This document shows, one piece after another, positions 47,683 through 59,204 of a stretch of DNA of 64,000 nt (positions within the stretch are counted from its first letter, which is position 1; each line of letters opens with the position of its first letter). Position numbers and translations under genes: made by a program. This stretch comes from Brachynemurus nebulosus. Its lineage: Eukaryota; Arthropoda; Insecta; Neuroptera; Myrmeleontidae. Where the stretch lies: assembly GCA_035578155.1 (NCBI GenBank), contig JAPWDM010000001.1:12375543-12439542 (forward strand), written 5' to 3'. Under the pieces are notes generated by a model. The model was given only the letters and a program-made list of their open reading frames with translations. It was not told the DNA's origin and ran no database searches.

Positions 47683-48612
47683 TTTTTTGTATGTTTTTTT
47701 ATGCAGTCCCTATCCACCGCACAAAAATAGGTTTCAGTATACCTACATATTGACATAATGTATGTATATTATACCAAAACACCTATACATACTTATATAC
47801 TCGTTTCGTTTTCGGTGAAAATTACTTGTATATTATCTAAGCAAGGAAACAATAAGCAACGCATAACTGATCAAAAATAAATTTATTGGATCATATCGAT
47901 AAAGTTATCATTCACAAACTATATACATACACGTCTTAGAAGTACCTTCATATATACATACATACGTACATATCATATATTATATGAGTGTAAACGTATA
48001 TGTGTATGTATGTATGTATGTATATATGAATATATAAAGACAATGATGGTACAATGACCTTTAACATGAATGTGACACGACAGTGGAATGACACTCGAAT
48101 TTCTCAATATTATTGCTATAAAATTTTATCTCCTCTTTAAATTGGCAATTTTGTATTATTAATTAGACAAACGTAACTTAATTAATAATTAAATGTGTAG
48201 GTACATACCTAATATAGTTAACAATTTTGATGAAAATATGTACGCAAAAAAAAGAAAAAACATTAGAGAAAGGTTTGTCAGTTGCAACAATTAAGGGATC
48301 AATTAGACAAAAGTAGACTTTCGCAAACTATAGATCCACGAGTCAGCTGCACTCTGCAAATGAAGAAATTAAATATGGTGATCATTAAATTCTGTTTTTC
48401 AAAGGACAGTCTTTTAGTTCAATTTTATGTTATTTAAACTAAAACGTTCTCTGATTTGGTTTGTCATATTTGGTTGGGTTTGAAGCCACATAATTTTGAC
48501 ACGAAGAAATGTTGGGGACGTCAAGCATAATTAAAGGTTTTTTCGAAATAGATATATGGTGCATCTCAATTCGCTACTACAACAAAAAATTTTCGCCTTT
48601 CATATTCTAATG
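47683..48612. other. No gene seen
   Basis: AT-rich with TA/TATG microsatellite patches near 47940-48030. Confidence 0.5.
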
Positions 48613-49420
48613 CAGTGTTTTTCAACCTGTGGGTCGCGACCCCCTGGGCGGTCGCGAAGCTTTTTTAAGGGGGTCGCAGTTACTTTAACAATAAAACCAC
48701 TCTAGTTCAATATACATATGATATTTAATATAGAAAAGGTTAATTAAAGGTTACATTAATGTGATGTTTCATACTTTCACCTGATAACTGCGGCTTATTT
48801 TCAATAACAGTAAATCGGAGTTGTAAATAATGGTCGTCATATAGCCGCTTTTTCTTTGCTTTTGTTTCATTACTCTCATTGGAACTTGAAGTTGACGGTT
48901 GTGCATGTCTTTCCAGAAACTCTTCCATTTTCAGTAATTACAATGAGTACAGAATTTTGAATATTAGACAGTAAAAGCAAGTGAGCAACTACTAAATAAA
49001 CAACAAGTCAATTCAATAAATTTAAACACAATTCAAAGCGAATTCACAATTTAAAGAATTCAAAAGTGCCATTGTTTACTCGCCTGATGCTTCACGCAGC
49101 GCTCATCACGTTGCGCTATGTCTCGCTCACACAAGTCACACTCGCGTTCAGAAGCTACTATAAGTCGTCAACTTCGATGTCGATATAAAAATATACTTGT
49201 TTAAAATCCTTTGTCACGTATCTAATTGACACCTAATTGAAAATAATAATTAATCAATACTGATGAACGGATTCGATATTTATAACATAAAATAAAATAA
49301 AAGTCAGAAATAGCAGAGGGTAGGAGTTGCGAAATATTTTTCTATACTAGAGGGTCGCGAGATATTTTTCCATACTAGGGGGGGGGGGGATCGCTTCATT
49401 AAAAAGATTGAAAAACACTG
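48613..49420 (-). mobile_element. hAT transposon, internally deleted, 808 bp
   Basis: Ends CAGTGTTTTTCAACCTG and the complement of 'attgaaaaacactg' are hAT termini. TTCTAATG is duplicated perfectly on both sides (48605-48612 and 49421-49428). 'gggtcgcgaccccctgggcg' follows the left end, and a diverged 'gagggtcgcgagatattttt' pair plus an unusually long G run lie near the right end (49379-49389). The minus strand keeps the start of a BED-type transposase. Confidence 0.9.
48740..48928 (-). pseudogene. hAT (BED-finger) transposase N-terminal remnant
   Basis: The 62-codon frame reads MEEFLERHAQPSTSSSNESN…KKKRLYDDHYL…, then PQLSGESMK. This is the start of the ZBED/SCAND3-like hAT transposases found widely in animals. 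The BED zinc finger normally follows at PQ-CxxC…LSGESMK. Here the first Cys pair (about seven residues) is absent and the reading jumps from PQ to LSGESMK. The rest of the finger, the RNase H-like DDE core and the hAT dimerisation region are all missing. The start is the natural family Met. The element could only be moved by a transposase from elsewhere. Confidence 0.75.
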
Positions 49421-49428
49421 TTCTAATG

Positions 49429-50640
49429 CATGGGACAGGTATTGGACAGGCATGATTCTAATTGATTTCTATTCTTTTTAGACTAACTAAAATTCGACAA
49501 ATTTATGGGAATTAAAATAAATCAAAATAAATTTTAGTAATTATACATTTTCACAGTCATCTGGTTTTTTGTCTATAAATAAAAAATTAATGGTCCAATT
49601 TTAATGATTTTTTTTTTAAAATGCTTGTCATTACGGCGAATTTAAGATAAAAATCACAGAAATAAATAAATTAATATTTTGGATAGATTTATGGCTTTAA
49701 ATGGACAAAAATGTTAAGTTTTTACGAATAATCCCTCATAAGATTTTTTTACATGGTTATATTAACTTCTTATATTTTTTCTCGTAATCTACATGAAAAA
49801 ATAGACAATTTTAAAAAAAAAATAAATAAATAAAAACACCTTTTTTGATTTTTCACTACGAAAAATACAACGAATACTAGGTAAATAATAATAAATTTTT
49901 AGGAATAATCCTTTATAAAATTTTTTTACATTGTCAGATGAACTTCTTAACCTCATTTTCAGGCAAAGGGCTTATTGAATTACCCTTATTTAATTACCCT
50001 TTACCCTTATTTACTTATCGCTTATTTAATTACCCTTTACCCGAAATTGAAATAACAGTGCTGCTCCGCCGTCCTTTTACTTACCAGTCTTTCCCAGCAT
50101 TTCCAGTATCGGTATCGAGTTCTGACGGACTGATGTGTTTTCGGCATAATCGAATCTAATAACCTGGAATAAAAGGCCAATTTGCAATTTTAAAAAAACT
50201 TCACCAGCATCGAATATTGATATAAGTAGATGTCCATAATGTGATTCTTCTGCACCACTTTTTCTATTTGTTGGATTATTCACTCCAAGTCTTCAGCGTA
50301 AGTGTAGAAAATTCTAACTAGTGGTGAGCGCAGAGTGTGCCCGACACGTCTTAAGACATGTAGTCAGTCGGTGTCCGTCGCCGAACATACAGTGCATTGT
50401 AATACATTGTTAGACATTGTTATTTGAATTGGACAGGTTGGTCTGTCCCATAATACGTGTTTTGTAGTAGTGTGTGTGAATACGCACACAAAAGCAAACA
50501 CCAAACCAACACCATTGCAAACAGTGTGTACGTACACAACATAGTGGGGAGATATACCGTTACCCACTGGCGACAATTAGAACAGTTTGATAGATATTCT
50601 AGTTTGGTTTCCTGATTCACTCCTTCCAATTATTCGACTA
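49429..50640. other. No gene recognised
   Basis: AT-rich to 49920. 'ttacccttatttaattaccc'-type short repeats lie at 49980-50045. A GC-richer patch at 50330-50620 has overlapping minus frames (50364-50629) with no domain identified. Confidence 0.45.
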
Positions 50641-50644
50641 TTAA

Positions 50645-51536
50645 CCCTAGAATCATACGTACACGTCAAAACGACGTACGAACTTCTCTACCTGCTCCAA
50701 TACTACGACTTGTTGTTACTTGTTTGCTGTGAGATTTCTGTTATCTAATTTATTTGTTATTATAACACACCACATATATTTATTTTGTTTATAGTCATTG
50801 TCGTTTTGTTTGTATTGAAATAGTGTCCGTCAAAAGGATGTCGATGTATGATTAACGTATGTTTTTTTTGAAGATTTTGTACACTACATATAAAAGATTT
50901 CCTAATTTTTTTTAAAATTTATTAAAGATATGGATGTTATAATTAATTTATTCAATCATTATGATAATGTGAAAAATGATTACAGCTGTTTGACTTATCG
51001 AGACGACATAATACTGAAGTTTTAATATATTGAATCGAAAACTAAAGAATGCGTTTCAAAAGATTAACAATTTATTTTTTGGAAAATATTTTAATTTTTA
51101 TTATTTTTTGAGATCTTATTCGAAAAATTCCTAACAAATTTTAAAAAATTTACAAATGTGCCTAATGGGGAAATAACTACATATCTATAGGAATATCTAT
51201 GACTGAGAAATTTCACATTCTGTAAAGTCACACATGTCCACTGACTCATAATAGTTCATAAATTAATTATTGCAATTGATGTATTTATCTATTTTTTAAT
51301 TTTTATAATGAAAATATGCTTTGATAAAAAGATTAAAAAAATTAATAAATATTTACATTAAGAAATTTTTCCAAATCCAATTTTTTTAAATATTTTGTTC
51401 GCTTTTGTAGTATTGTTATGTAAAAAAAATGTTTTTTGCAAATAAACTCTAAAACTCTCCGTAAAAAGTCCATCCGTCAAAACGACGTCGATGTATGATT
51501 AACGTTTCTCGTAGACCAACGTATACGATTCTAGGG
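50645..51536. mobile_element. piggyBac-type MITE, 892 bp
   Basis: CCCTAGAATC ends in inverted orientation, each next to TTAA (50641-50644, 51537-51540); this is the piggyBac signature. Subterminal 'cgtcaaaacgacgt(a/c)' palindromes occur at about 50662 and 51476. A 'gtcgatgtatgattaacg' motif is present near both ends (50840 and 51488). No transposase frame. Confidence 0.88.
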
Positions 51537-51540
51537 TTAA

Positions 51541-52219
51541 TCTACTGGTACGCGGTACTATTTTGTTTACCTACATACATAATATTTTTCAATAGTTAAA
51601 TTCAAAATTATTTTCCTATACCATGTGCATATATACCTACCTATTACGTTGTGTTACTTCGTACGTTACAGTAAATACTGTGACGTGACATATCATCATG
51701 AATGATGTATGTATTCACGTCATGTTAAATTAAAATCGGTTGAAAAATTCCGTCACCGAACCAATACAGATAATGTTGAATAATCCGTTTTCGTCATAAA
51801 TTAATTCTGAAGCGGATATATATGTGTGTATACCAACCTTGCTCTGTTCTACAGGATAAAACATAAATACATACATTCATTTTTTTGTGACACAATTTCA
51901 TTATTTATCGAAAAATTTAAATCAAAATTTTGTAGACAAAACGTGGCGTTAATTTCGACGTAACCCCGTTTTTTTTTTATCTGATCCTTATGGAAACGTT
52001 GCTAAAAGACTGTCATTCTAATAGCTTTCTAATTAATTTTTTTTTTTACATAAAAATTTTTAAAAATTCTAAGCTGCTTTTACAAAAAAAAAAAATGCAA
52101 CGATAAATTAATTGCGTACGCGCGCACGCACATATTTCCACTACTTTTGAGGCGTTACATCATTTTATTCTTTGTAATGAATAATGGAATCAATATAAAC
52201 CTTTCTTATTTTTCAACCA
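51541..52219. other. No gene seen
   Basis: AT-rich spacer before the LINE fragment, with no supported feature. Confidence 0.5.
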
Positions 52220-53455
52220 TTGGGAACAGCGTTTCGGATGCCCGCACTGTACGGACCGGACCTTAGTTCACTGACGCCATTTGATATCCAGGCTAAACTT
52301 AACTGTTTAAAGGCATATTGTGACAGTAATAAATTAGTCGTTAACGTACGAAAAACAAAAATTGTTGTATTCAGAAACTCATCAAAATGTAGAAAGATAC
52401 CAATTTTTAAATATGATGACCAAATTATAGAACTAACCAACCATTACTCTTACCTTGGTGTGACATTTTCTTCCAATTGCAAGTTCTTACAGGCAACCTT
52501 AAATTTTATTAAAAAAGCAAATATGGCCAGCAGCCGAGTTCGTAGTATTCTTGCGGAAATGAAATCTAATTGCTGGGATACAAAAGTAAAACTTTTTGAA
52601 AGCCTATGCCATTCTACATTGTTTTATGGTTCCCAATTTTGGGCAATTAATTACAAGAACAAAGTTGAGTCGGTACAAATTAAATTCTTCAAATCGATTC
52701 TATCTTTATCCAGGAACACACCCAACTTTATGGTTAGGTTGGAAGCTAATAGAAATCATATGGCAAACGAAATCTTCAAAAGGATGATTAGTTACCTGAT
52801 TCATGTCGTCTCCCTCCCGGATAATACTCTTGTAAAAACATGCTATAAATATTTACTTCAAGGTAATTATGCCCATTTTACTGATGTCGATAATAATTGG
52901 TGTTTCTTAATGAAGAATGTTCTTGAAGAAATTGGAATGCTGCATGTTTGGGAAGGGCAGAATGTAGTTGAAATTAAAAAATTGAGACGCATTATGCTTG
53001 ACACTTATCGAGAAAAACTTCATTGTGAAGATTTAAATTCTCTAGAAAAATCACATTATAGCAAAATCTATCTTGATTTACATAAAATAAATAAGCATTC
53101 TTATCTGAAAATTAACTGCTCCATACTTAAATTAAAAGTTTTGTGTCAATTAAGAACTTGCAGTATCTATTCGTTCAGGTTAATATTGCGCAACCACAAA
53201 TACTTTTTCAGTTATAACGAAAATTGTTTAACTTGTGATTTGCATGAAGAAGACGACATCTTCCATTTTTTATTAAAGTGTCCCTTATATCAACCACTTC
53301 GGGTTAAATATTTACAGAAATATATACTTGCACCTGCTGATCCAAGAACTAATATAACAAATCTGCTAAATGTAACTTCGTCTGTTCAGTTGACGGATGT
53401 ATATCTTTTTACTGTATCTGCACTTCAGTTACGTGCTTTTGTTTTGAACGAGTGA
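52220..53455 (+). pseudogene. LINE reverse transcriptase, C-terminal half (411 codons open)
   Basis: Residues 19-50 (…FDIQAKLNCLKAYCDSNKLV… then KTKIVVF) are the RT thumb region that follows the catalytic Y/F-A-D-D box in Jockey/CR1-type LINEs. HYSYLGVTF (residues 74-82) is the usual next motif. A zinc knuckle CX2CX9HX4C occupies residues 336-354. Residues 8-17 (PALYGPDLSS) look like a degraded PALYADDLV box, with YGPD in place of the catalytic YADD. Catalytic RT blocks A and B, the endonuclease domain and ORF1 are missing, so the Met at 52220 is incidental and the product would be inactive. The absence of stops over 400 codons shows a young insertion. The clade is not resolved. Confidence 0.8.
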
Positions 53456-53657
53456 AAATTGTTGGTGATAATTTTAATTTTTTTTTTTTTTTTTTTTATT
53501 TCATATAATATGAACTTCTTATTTTGTATATTGTTTATTATTTTGCTAACTTATAATTGTTATGTAAATAATTATGATGTAATTATTATGATTGTTCTGT
53601 AAATACAACCAACCAATTGTTACAATCGCTGATTTTTAACAAATAAAGATATTATTA
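52220..53657 (+). mobile_element. 5'-truncated LINE with 3' tail
   Basis: An open coding segment is followed by about 200 bases of 3' UTR and a tail 'aataaagatattattatta'. TTAGTTCACTG occurs both at 53658-53668, just after the tail, and at 52263-52273 within the 5' part of the frame. This suggests an 11-bp target duplication and a true 5' junction at 52274. However, the codons before 52274 also look like RT sequence, so the 5' border is unresolved. Confidence 0.75.
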
Positions 53658-53866
53658 TTAGTTCACTGTTCCTTGCAAAGTATGAAAATATCTTTGGAGC
53701 GAAAAATGATTTTCGTATAAAAAGGATAGAATTTTGATTTTATGATTGAACATTGGTATACGCCGAGGTAAAAGTTTGAGAAACGTTGCCTTTGAGAATA
53801 TCTTTTAAAAGACTGCGTATATGGACAGCCAATATTTTCACAGTACAACACATTCATATAGAACTA

Positions 53867-54046
53867 CAGTGGAACCTCTCTTAATCGGACACCATTTTCA
53901 CGCGAAAATTACCATTGAAGTACAAAGATGGTTAATTTTGAGTGCTTTATCGAACAAAGTGGAGCATTATAAATAACTGACCTTGGTTAGAACTTCGAAA
54001 TATTTGTGTTCGAAATAATGCTGTTCGGTTAAGAGAGGTTCCACTA
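53867..54046. mobile_element. pogo-type MITE, 180 bp
   Basis: CAGTGGAACCTCTCTTAA on the left is mirrored by ttaagagaggttccact on the right, with TA on each side (53865-53866, 54047-54048). A related, more diverged pair of ends defines the 37320-39594 element. Confidence 0.88.
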
Positions 54047-54048
54047 TA

Positions 54049-54952
54049 TAAGATAAAACAGAAATTATTAACAGAGATGAGGGACAGTTGGAGGTCTTCC
54101 TTTGTTAATTTTACAGTTTGCAAAACATGATTTAAAATTATTCTTATTATTAAAAATTTACCACGTTTCTCTCGGTTATTAAAACAAACTGCAATTATTT
54201 TATTGCAACTGAATTTAATTTAATTTTTTTTAACAAACTATATTTAAATTTTAATTGCATCAGAATGCAGTGGCAACAAAAAATTATGATAATCATATCA
54301 AAAATAAATCTATTGCTGTCTGTATGTGTCTACACATTACGCCATAACCCACTACGCTATCACGTACATCACGCTACTTGTTCTGTCTTTAAATGTATAC
54401 AACAGGATTTGCAAGTGCTTCATTTATTTGCATACGGTCTGTCTGGCCTGATACAGTAACAGGCAAAAACAAAAAGTGGATAATTATTAATTTTGATACC
54501 ATCTGAAGGTTATTCGGTAATAAATATTGACTGATTTCTTTGTGAATCATTCTTCAAAGTATTTCGTTGACCAAAATATTGTGCAGTCGCATACTCAAAC
54601 GTACTACAAGTTGACTTAAGTTCGATTCACACTATATGTTCCGTCACCGCCACGTCTAGTTTACGTTACGTTCCGTTAATTTCGATGTGCATTTTGTAAC
54701 AGTAATGTCTGTGGTGATGATATCGCTCCGCCATTTTGTTTTAATCGGCAGCCATTTTGGTCTTGTAATGATAATTGATTGGATATAAATAGTAATTTAG
54801 TATAGTATTAGTAAATGTAGTTTACAGCCAGTCCTGTTACAGTAGTTCAAAATTTCACTTATAACGATGATTGTTACCTTCAAGTTTTAATAAAATAAGG
54901 CCGTCATGTTTTATCGATGGTGTAGCGTACCTCGGGATAGATTCGATCATAA
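54049..54952. other. No gene recognised
   Basis: AT-rich. A 'ccgtcaccgccacgtc…acgttacgttccgttaattt' patch near 54650 looks repeat-like, but no partner was found. Confidence 0.45.
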
Positions 54953-55096
54953 TAAAATAGTATATTGTGCAATAAGTGCGGGAAATTGTCGATTGCCCAC
55001 GAAAGCGAAGTTGAGCGCACGAACGTAGTGAGTGCGCTCATTCGCTTGAGTAGGGCAATCGACAATCCCGCACGAGTTGCACATACTATTTTTTAT
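54953..55096. mobile_element. Hairpin MITE, same family as 19645-19788
   Basis: Left arm 'aaaatagtatattgtgcaat', then aagtgcgggaaattgtcgat; right arm complement of 'atcgacaatcccgcac', then gagttgcacatactatttt. The core has GAGCGCAC/GTGCGCTC. It shares the terminal AAATAGTATATTGT(a/g)CAATA consensus with the other copy. Confidence 0.75.
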
Positions 55097-55319
55097 TACG
55101 AATTTCACATACTTTTTTCTATTATTATCATTATTTTTGACATTTATATTACTTTTTAAAATAATATTTTTGAGTGTTCGTCTTTTTTTTCTGAATTAAT
55201 TATCGTTTAAATTACTTTGTTGGTGGTTTCTATAGAAATAATTATGAAATATTTATTAAATGAAAAATTAAGAGGCGGCTTTGCGTGTTTTGATTAAATT
55301 TTGCGTGTTTTATTGTCAA

Positions 55320-55350
55320 TTGCGTGTGGAAAGTTACTTTCCACACGCAA
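55320..55350. repeat. Perfect 31-base palindrome
   Basis: Two 15-base arms (TTGCGTGTGGAAAGT and its exact complement) around one central T. 'tttgcgtgttt' occurs twice just upstream, and 'gcgggaagagtac…gtacttctcccgc' (about 55370-55433) encloses the next 65 bases. It is probably part of a hairpin element related to 54953-55096. Confidence 0.8.
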
Positions 55351-55806
55351 AAAAGTATGCGGGAAGAGTACAGTTGGCAAACAGCCATTTTGCGTACAGA
55401 AATATGTGCGCCAAGTTAGTACTTCTCCCGCATGAGTAATAAAAAATATTAATCTCAATACGCCCATGACTTCACTTAATTATTATTAGGAAGTGAACAT
55501 GTTCGGACAAGTCAGGATCGTACTTACATTAGTGCAATAATATTTTGCAACTAAATTATATGAAACTGTGCACATTTGAATGAATGTAACTGATCAACAA
55601 TTACATTTTTCGGCATTTAGAGTACTAACGGCATTTTTTATGTGACAAGAATAAGAAAATTCAAAAAATTGGAAAAATGAATCGATCGTTGCCGAATAAA
55701 TCAATTAGGTCAGGCGCACATTGAACTGCGTCACGCAATAAACGCAGGGCAGGGCAGAGCAGAACAGAACAGGGCAGGGCAGGAAAGCACGAGAAATAAA
55801 CTGTGT

Positions 55807-56173
55807 GGCCGGGCGCACATTGAGGCGCAGTTAACGCGGGCAGGGCAGCGCAGTTTCTGTGACCCCTATTGTAGAGCGAGATAGCACGAATTTAAAAGCA
55901 GAGCAGAGCAGAGCAGCACTATTTTTCTTCAATTTCTTCAATTCTTTTCATTTTGGTGAAATAAAACGAACTAAAACTCGAGAACGTGTTATAATGTCGC
56001 GCAGCACCGCACAGTTTCTATGTCACATTCCGAGTGCCACATCGGTCTCGTGCGACGCAGTGCTGCTTTGCTCTACCCTGCATTTCAATTCGCGCTGTCC
56101 CGTTCCACAACACGAGTCACCGAAACTACGCTGCCCTGCCTGCATTAACTGCGTCTCAATATGCACCCGGCCT
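55807..56173. mobile_element. GC-rich MITE with GGCCGGG ends, 367 bp
   Basis: GGCCGGGCGCACATTGAG on the left is complemented by ctcaatatgcacccggcc on the right; the similarity runs on through the 'gcagttaacgc(g)ggcagggc' region. A partial second left end lies just upstream (about 55713: caggcgcacattgaactgcg), followed by gcaggg/gcagag repeats. The 105-codon frame inside is repeat-derived. Confidence 0.8.
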
Positions 56174-57530
56174 TAAAGTAAAACTTTTTTCACCGTAAAA
56201 TATAGTTAGTATAACAGGTATAGTTTTTCAATATTTAAATGAGATGACTTTTCAAGTACGGCAATAATCAGCAGTATTGTTTGCAGCATGTTACCTATTT
56301 ATCTATATATGTAAATGCAAAAAGAAACCGTCGCTTGTAAAACAGGTAACAAATTTAAATACAATTGGAGTGAACATAGGGTGGTATTTGTTGTAAGCAA
56401 TAAAATAATTTAACATCTTGAAAGTTTATGGTCACTAATAACACCCACTCGAATAGTCATCCCAAAAATTGTTGGAAAAGGTATACTATTTAATAACAAC
56501 AATCATATATTTCATTAATGCTCATATTTTTCTCAACGATGGATTTCCTAATCAACTGGAAACTTCAAAGGAATTTTTTTCTCTTAAATTTTGTTAGTTT
56601 CATCACTTTTTGGTTGGGATCAACGTCCTTGAAACCAACAGTAAAATTAAAAACGTATTAAAAACCACAAATGTTGACAAACTTTCTCTTGCAGAACGCA
56701 CATACATATATACATACGTACATATAGTACATCTCAAAAACTTGTGAATAATTAAATTAGAACATTATAGACATCAACATCTATCTAATAATATATGGGA
56801 AACAAGAACAAGTTAGTAACTTTGATACACCGAAATTAAAAAACTTTCAAACTAGGTCAACATTTAATTTGGTGTAGGTAGATCTAGATACTGTATGTAT
56901 AACCAATAACGTAATAAGTATTGAAATTTCTATTAACGAAGAAAGTACCAACCGATATTAACGGCAGAATTATTTCATTCAGTACTTATATCAACAACTG
57001 TTAAAACAGAGCGACAATATTAGTATCTTATATCGAATCTTGTAAACACCTATTCAATTTTACACAGCCACTGGAACTATTGGAGAGCGTAGGGTAAGAC
57101 GAGGTAGTTAAAGTTTTAATGTTAAATAAAACATGTCATAAATAATTTTTGATATAAAATCTTTTATCAACTATTTTTTACGATCTTTGATAAAATCTGT
57201 CTTCCAAATCATTTCTCCACATTTTGTCTTATAATTAAGACTTGTAGGGAGGGTGTCATGGTTTAGATCAATTTTTCCCAAACTTTGTTCATTGCGAAAC
57301 ACGTTTGAAGTTCAAAAAGTTTTACCGAACCCTATACTGTAAATAGAGTCGACTAGAAAAAAAACACTTTCTTATATTGTAAAAAGTTAAAAACTGTGCT
57401 AAGCCTATATAAAAAGTGGTTAGCAGTTTAATGTCAGATGTCGTTTTTTTTTTAAGTAACAATATTTAGCATATTAATTTTTTTATCCTGTTATAAATTT
57501 AATAAGAGGGATTTGTTCATGTCTATTTGG
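56174..57530. other. No gene seen
   Basis: AT-rich spacer; no frame with a recognisable domain. Confidence 0.5.
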
Positions 57531-57680
57531 TCAGTTAAGATGATGTGGTTTGGATCCGTAATGTTCAATTATATTAATTTCGAGAGCTTCCAAAATGTTG
57601 AGTTTTCGACCTTTCAGGCAAATATCTTTGTAATATTTTGGGTTAAACAAATCAAAACCAACTGCGGGGAAAAAATTTAC
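57531..57680 (-). pseudogene. Possible Penelope-like element C-terminal remnant
   Basis: On the minus strand the reading KYYKDICLKGRKLNILEALE resembles the segment after the GIY-YIG endonuclease in Penelope-like retroelements (a '…KGRKLN-LE-LEI…' pattern). It is followed by a stop at 57531. Upstream codons enter the large palindrome and are not conserved. The stretch is short and the assignment rests only on this pattern; a host or other retroelement origin is possible. Confidence 0.3.
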
Positions 57681-58167
57681 AATTAGTGCTAAATATGACG
57701 ACAAGCCCGCAAAATCAAGTGACAAAAATCACCACATAAAATTCAGCAACAAAAAGAAATGAAATAAAAAATCAAAACAATCAAAAAAATTAATAGAGGT
57801 CACGTTTGACTCGTTTCGACTGTATTAACAGTCATTTTCAAAAACAGCAGACCCTAAATCGTGGTCAGAAAACGTAACACTTGAGAAAACGTTTTGACAA
57901 TTACCTTTTACCTTTACCTTTACCTTTACTAATTTACGTTTGACAATTTCAAAACGTTTTCTCAAATGTTACGTTTTCTGACTACGATTTAGGATCTGCT
58001 GTTTTTGAAAATGACTATTAATACAGTCGAAACTAGTCAAACGTGAGCTCTATTAATTTTTTTGATTGTTTTGATTTTCAATTTCATTTCTTTTCGTTGC
58101 TGAATTTTATGTGGTGATTTTTGTCACTTGATTTTGCGGGCTTGTCGTCATTTTTAGCACTAATTGT
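57679..58167. repeat. Large inverted repeat: two 218-base arms, 53-base loop
   Basis: 57679-57896 and 57950-58167 are reverse complements with scattered mismatches (shared: 'gacgacaagcccgcaaaatc', 'cagcagaccctaaatc', 'cgttttctca'). The loop contains an (acctttt)n-like run. On one reading the arm has 'gaaaatgact…acagtcgaaac', a layout common after Penelope-type coding ends, where inverted partial copies are frequent. Confidence 0.85.
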
Positions 58168-58334
58168 ATATTTTGGGCTGTTGATCGGGTTTGATTGAAT
58201 GTTCTGTTTCTAGTAGGTGTATATACCGAAATTGGAAGTGTGTTTTTGTGTGGTACTATGTTCCTTATACCTGACTTCGAACGTTTGCACCAAACGAAAG
58301 CAACGATCTCATATTGTATATATTTTATTTTCTA

Positions 58335-58744
58335 CTAGCTATACCCGCGACATCGTTCGGGCGACGCATTGTTATAAATCAATGAGAAGTATATAAGTGT
58401 AATAATTATACAGATCTTACATAGAATAATAATTTTTGCGTAATGCCTGCGCATATTTAAAATTGTTTTTATATTTTCCCAAGCAAAGGAGACATTTTAC
58501 CGTTATAAAAAGTATCTTATATGTTGACCCAGATAATAAGTTATTACCACACCAAATTTCATCGAAATCCGTTCAATAGTTTTTGCGTAATGTGTGCACA
58601 TGCTCAAAGTGGTTTTTCTATTTTCCCATGAGATTGAGACATTTTCCCGGAGTAAAAAGTATCTTCGATATTGACTCAGATAATAAGTTATCATCATACC
58701 GAATTTCATTAACATCCGTCCAGTAGTTTTTGTGTGATGCGTGA

Positions 58745-58781
<37 letters not shown>

Positions 58782-58899
58782 AATTTTAAAAATCGCTGTT
58801 TTGATCATATCGATAACTATTTACAGTATACCAGTATAATTTTCAAAAAATATTCCATGTACAGAAATGATCTCGTTACAGATTTATTATATGTATAGA
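58335..58899 (-). mobile_element. Non-autonomous Helitron-like element, inverted second copy
   Basis: On the minus strand it starts TCTATACATATAATAAA preceded by A and ends GCGGGTATAGCTAG followed by T. Length 565 bases versus 562 at 15582-16143, with the same two internal modules and a (CAGA)n run at about 58747-58783. Confidence 0.82.
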
Positions 58900-59204
58900 T
58901 TACACTTGTCTCTCGCATCTTACCTCCGCACGTATACATACTAAAAAAAATTAATACGTACCGTAAAACCGCCTAGACCCGGACACTTTTTTTACATTTT
59001 TTTGGTTAATTTTATATTTACACATGTTTCCTTCACAGATATCACCAATAAAAATATTACCATTAGAAAGAGTGTATATTATTTGTTATATTCCTGGCCC
59101 ATTTATTTCAGGTGCATGTCGCTGGCCCGGCCATGTCGGAAATTCGATACAAAAACTATACCACGATTTAGTACCTAATTTGTACTAATTTGTACCCCCA
59201 GTTT

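Noticed and set aside
55859..56176. 105-codon frame with Cys/Ser-rich C-terminus
   Set aside because: It lies wholly inside a GC-rich MITE and is explained by its inverted ends.
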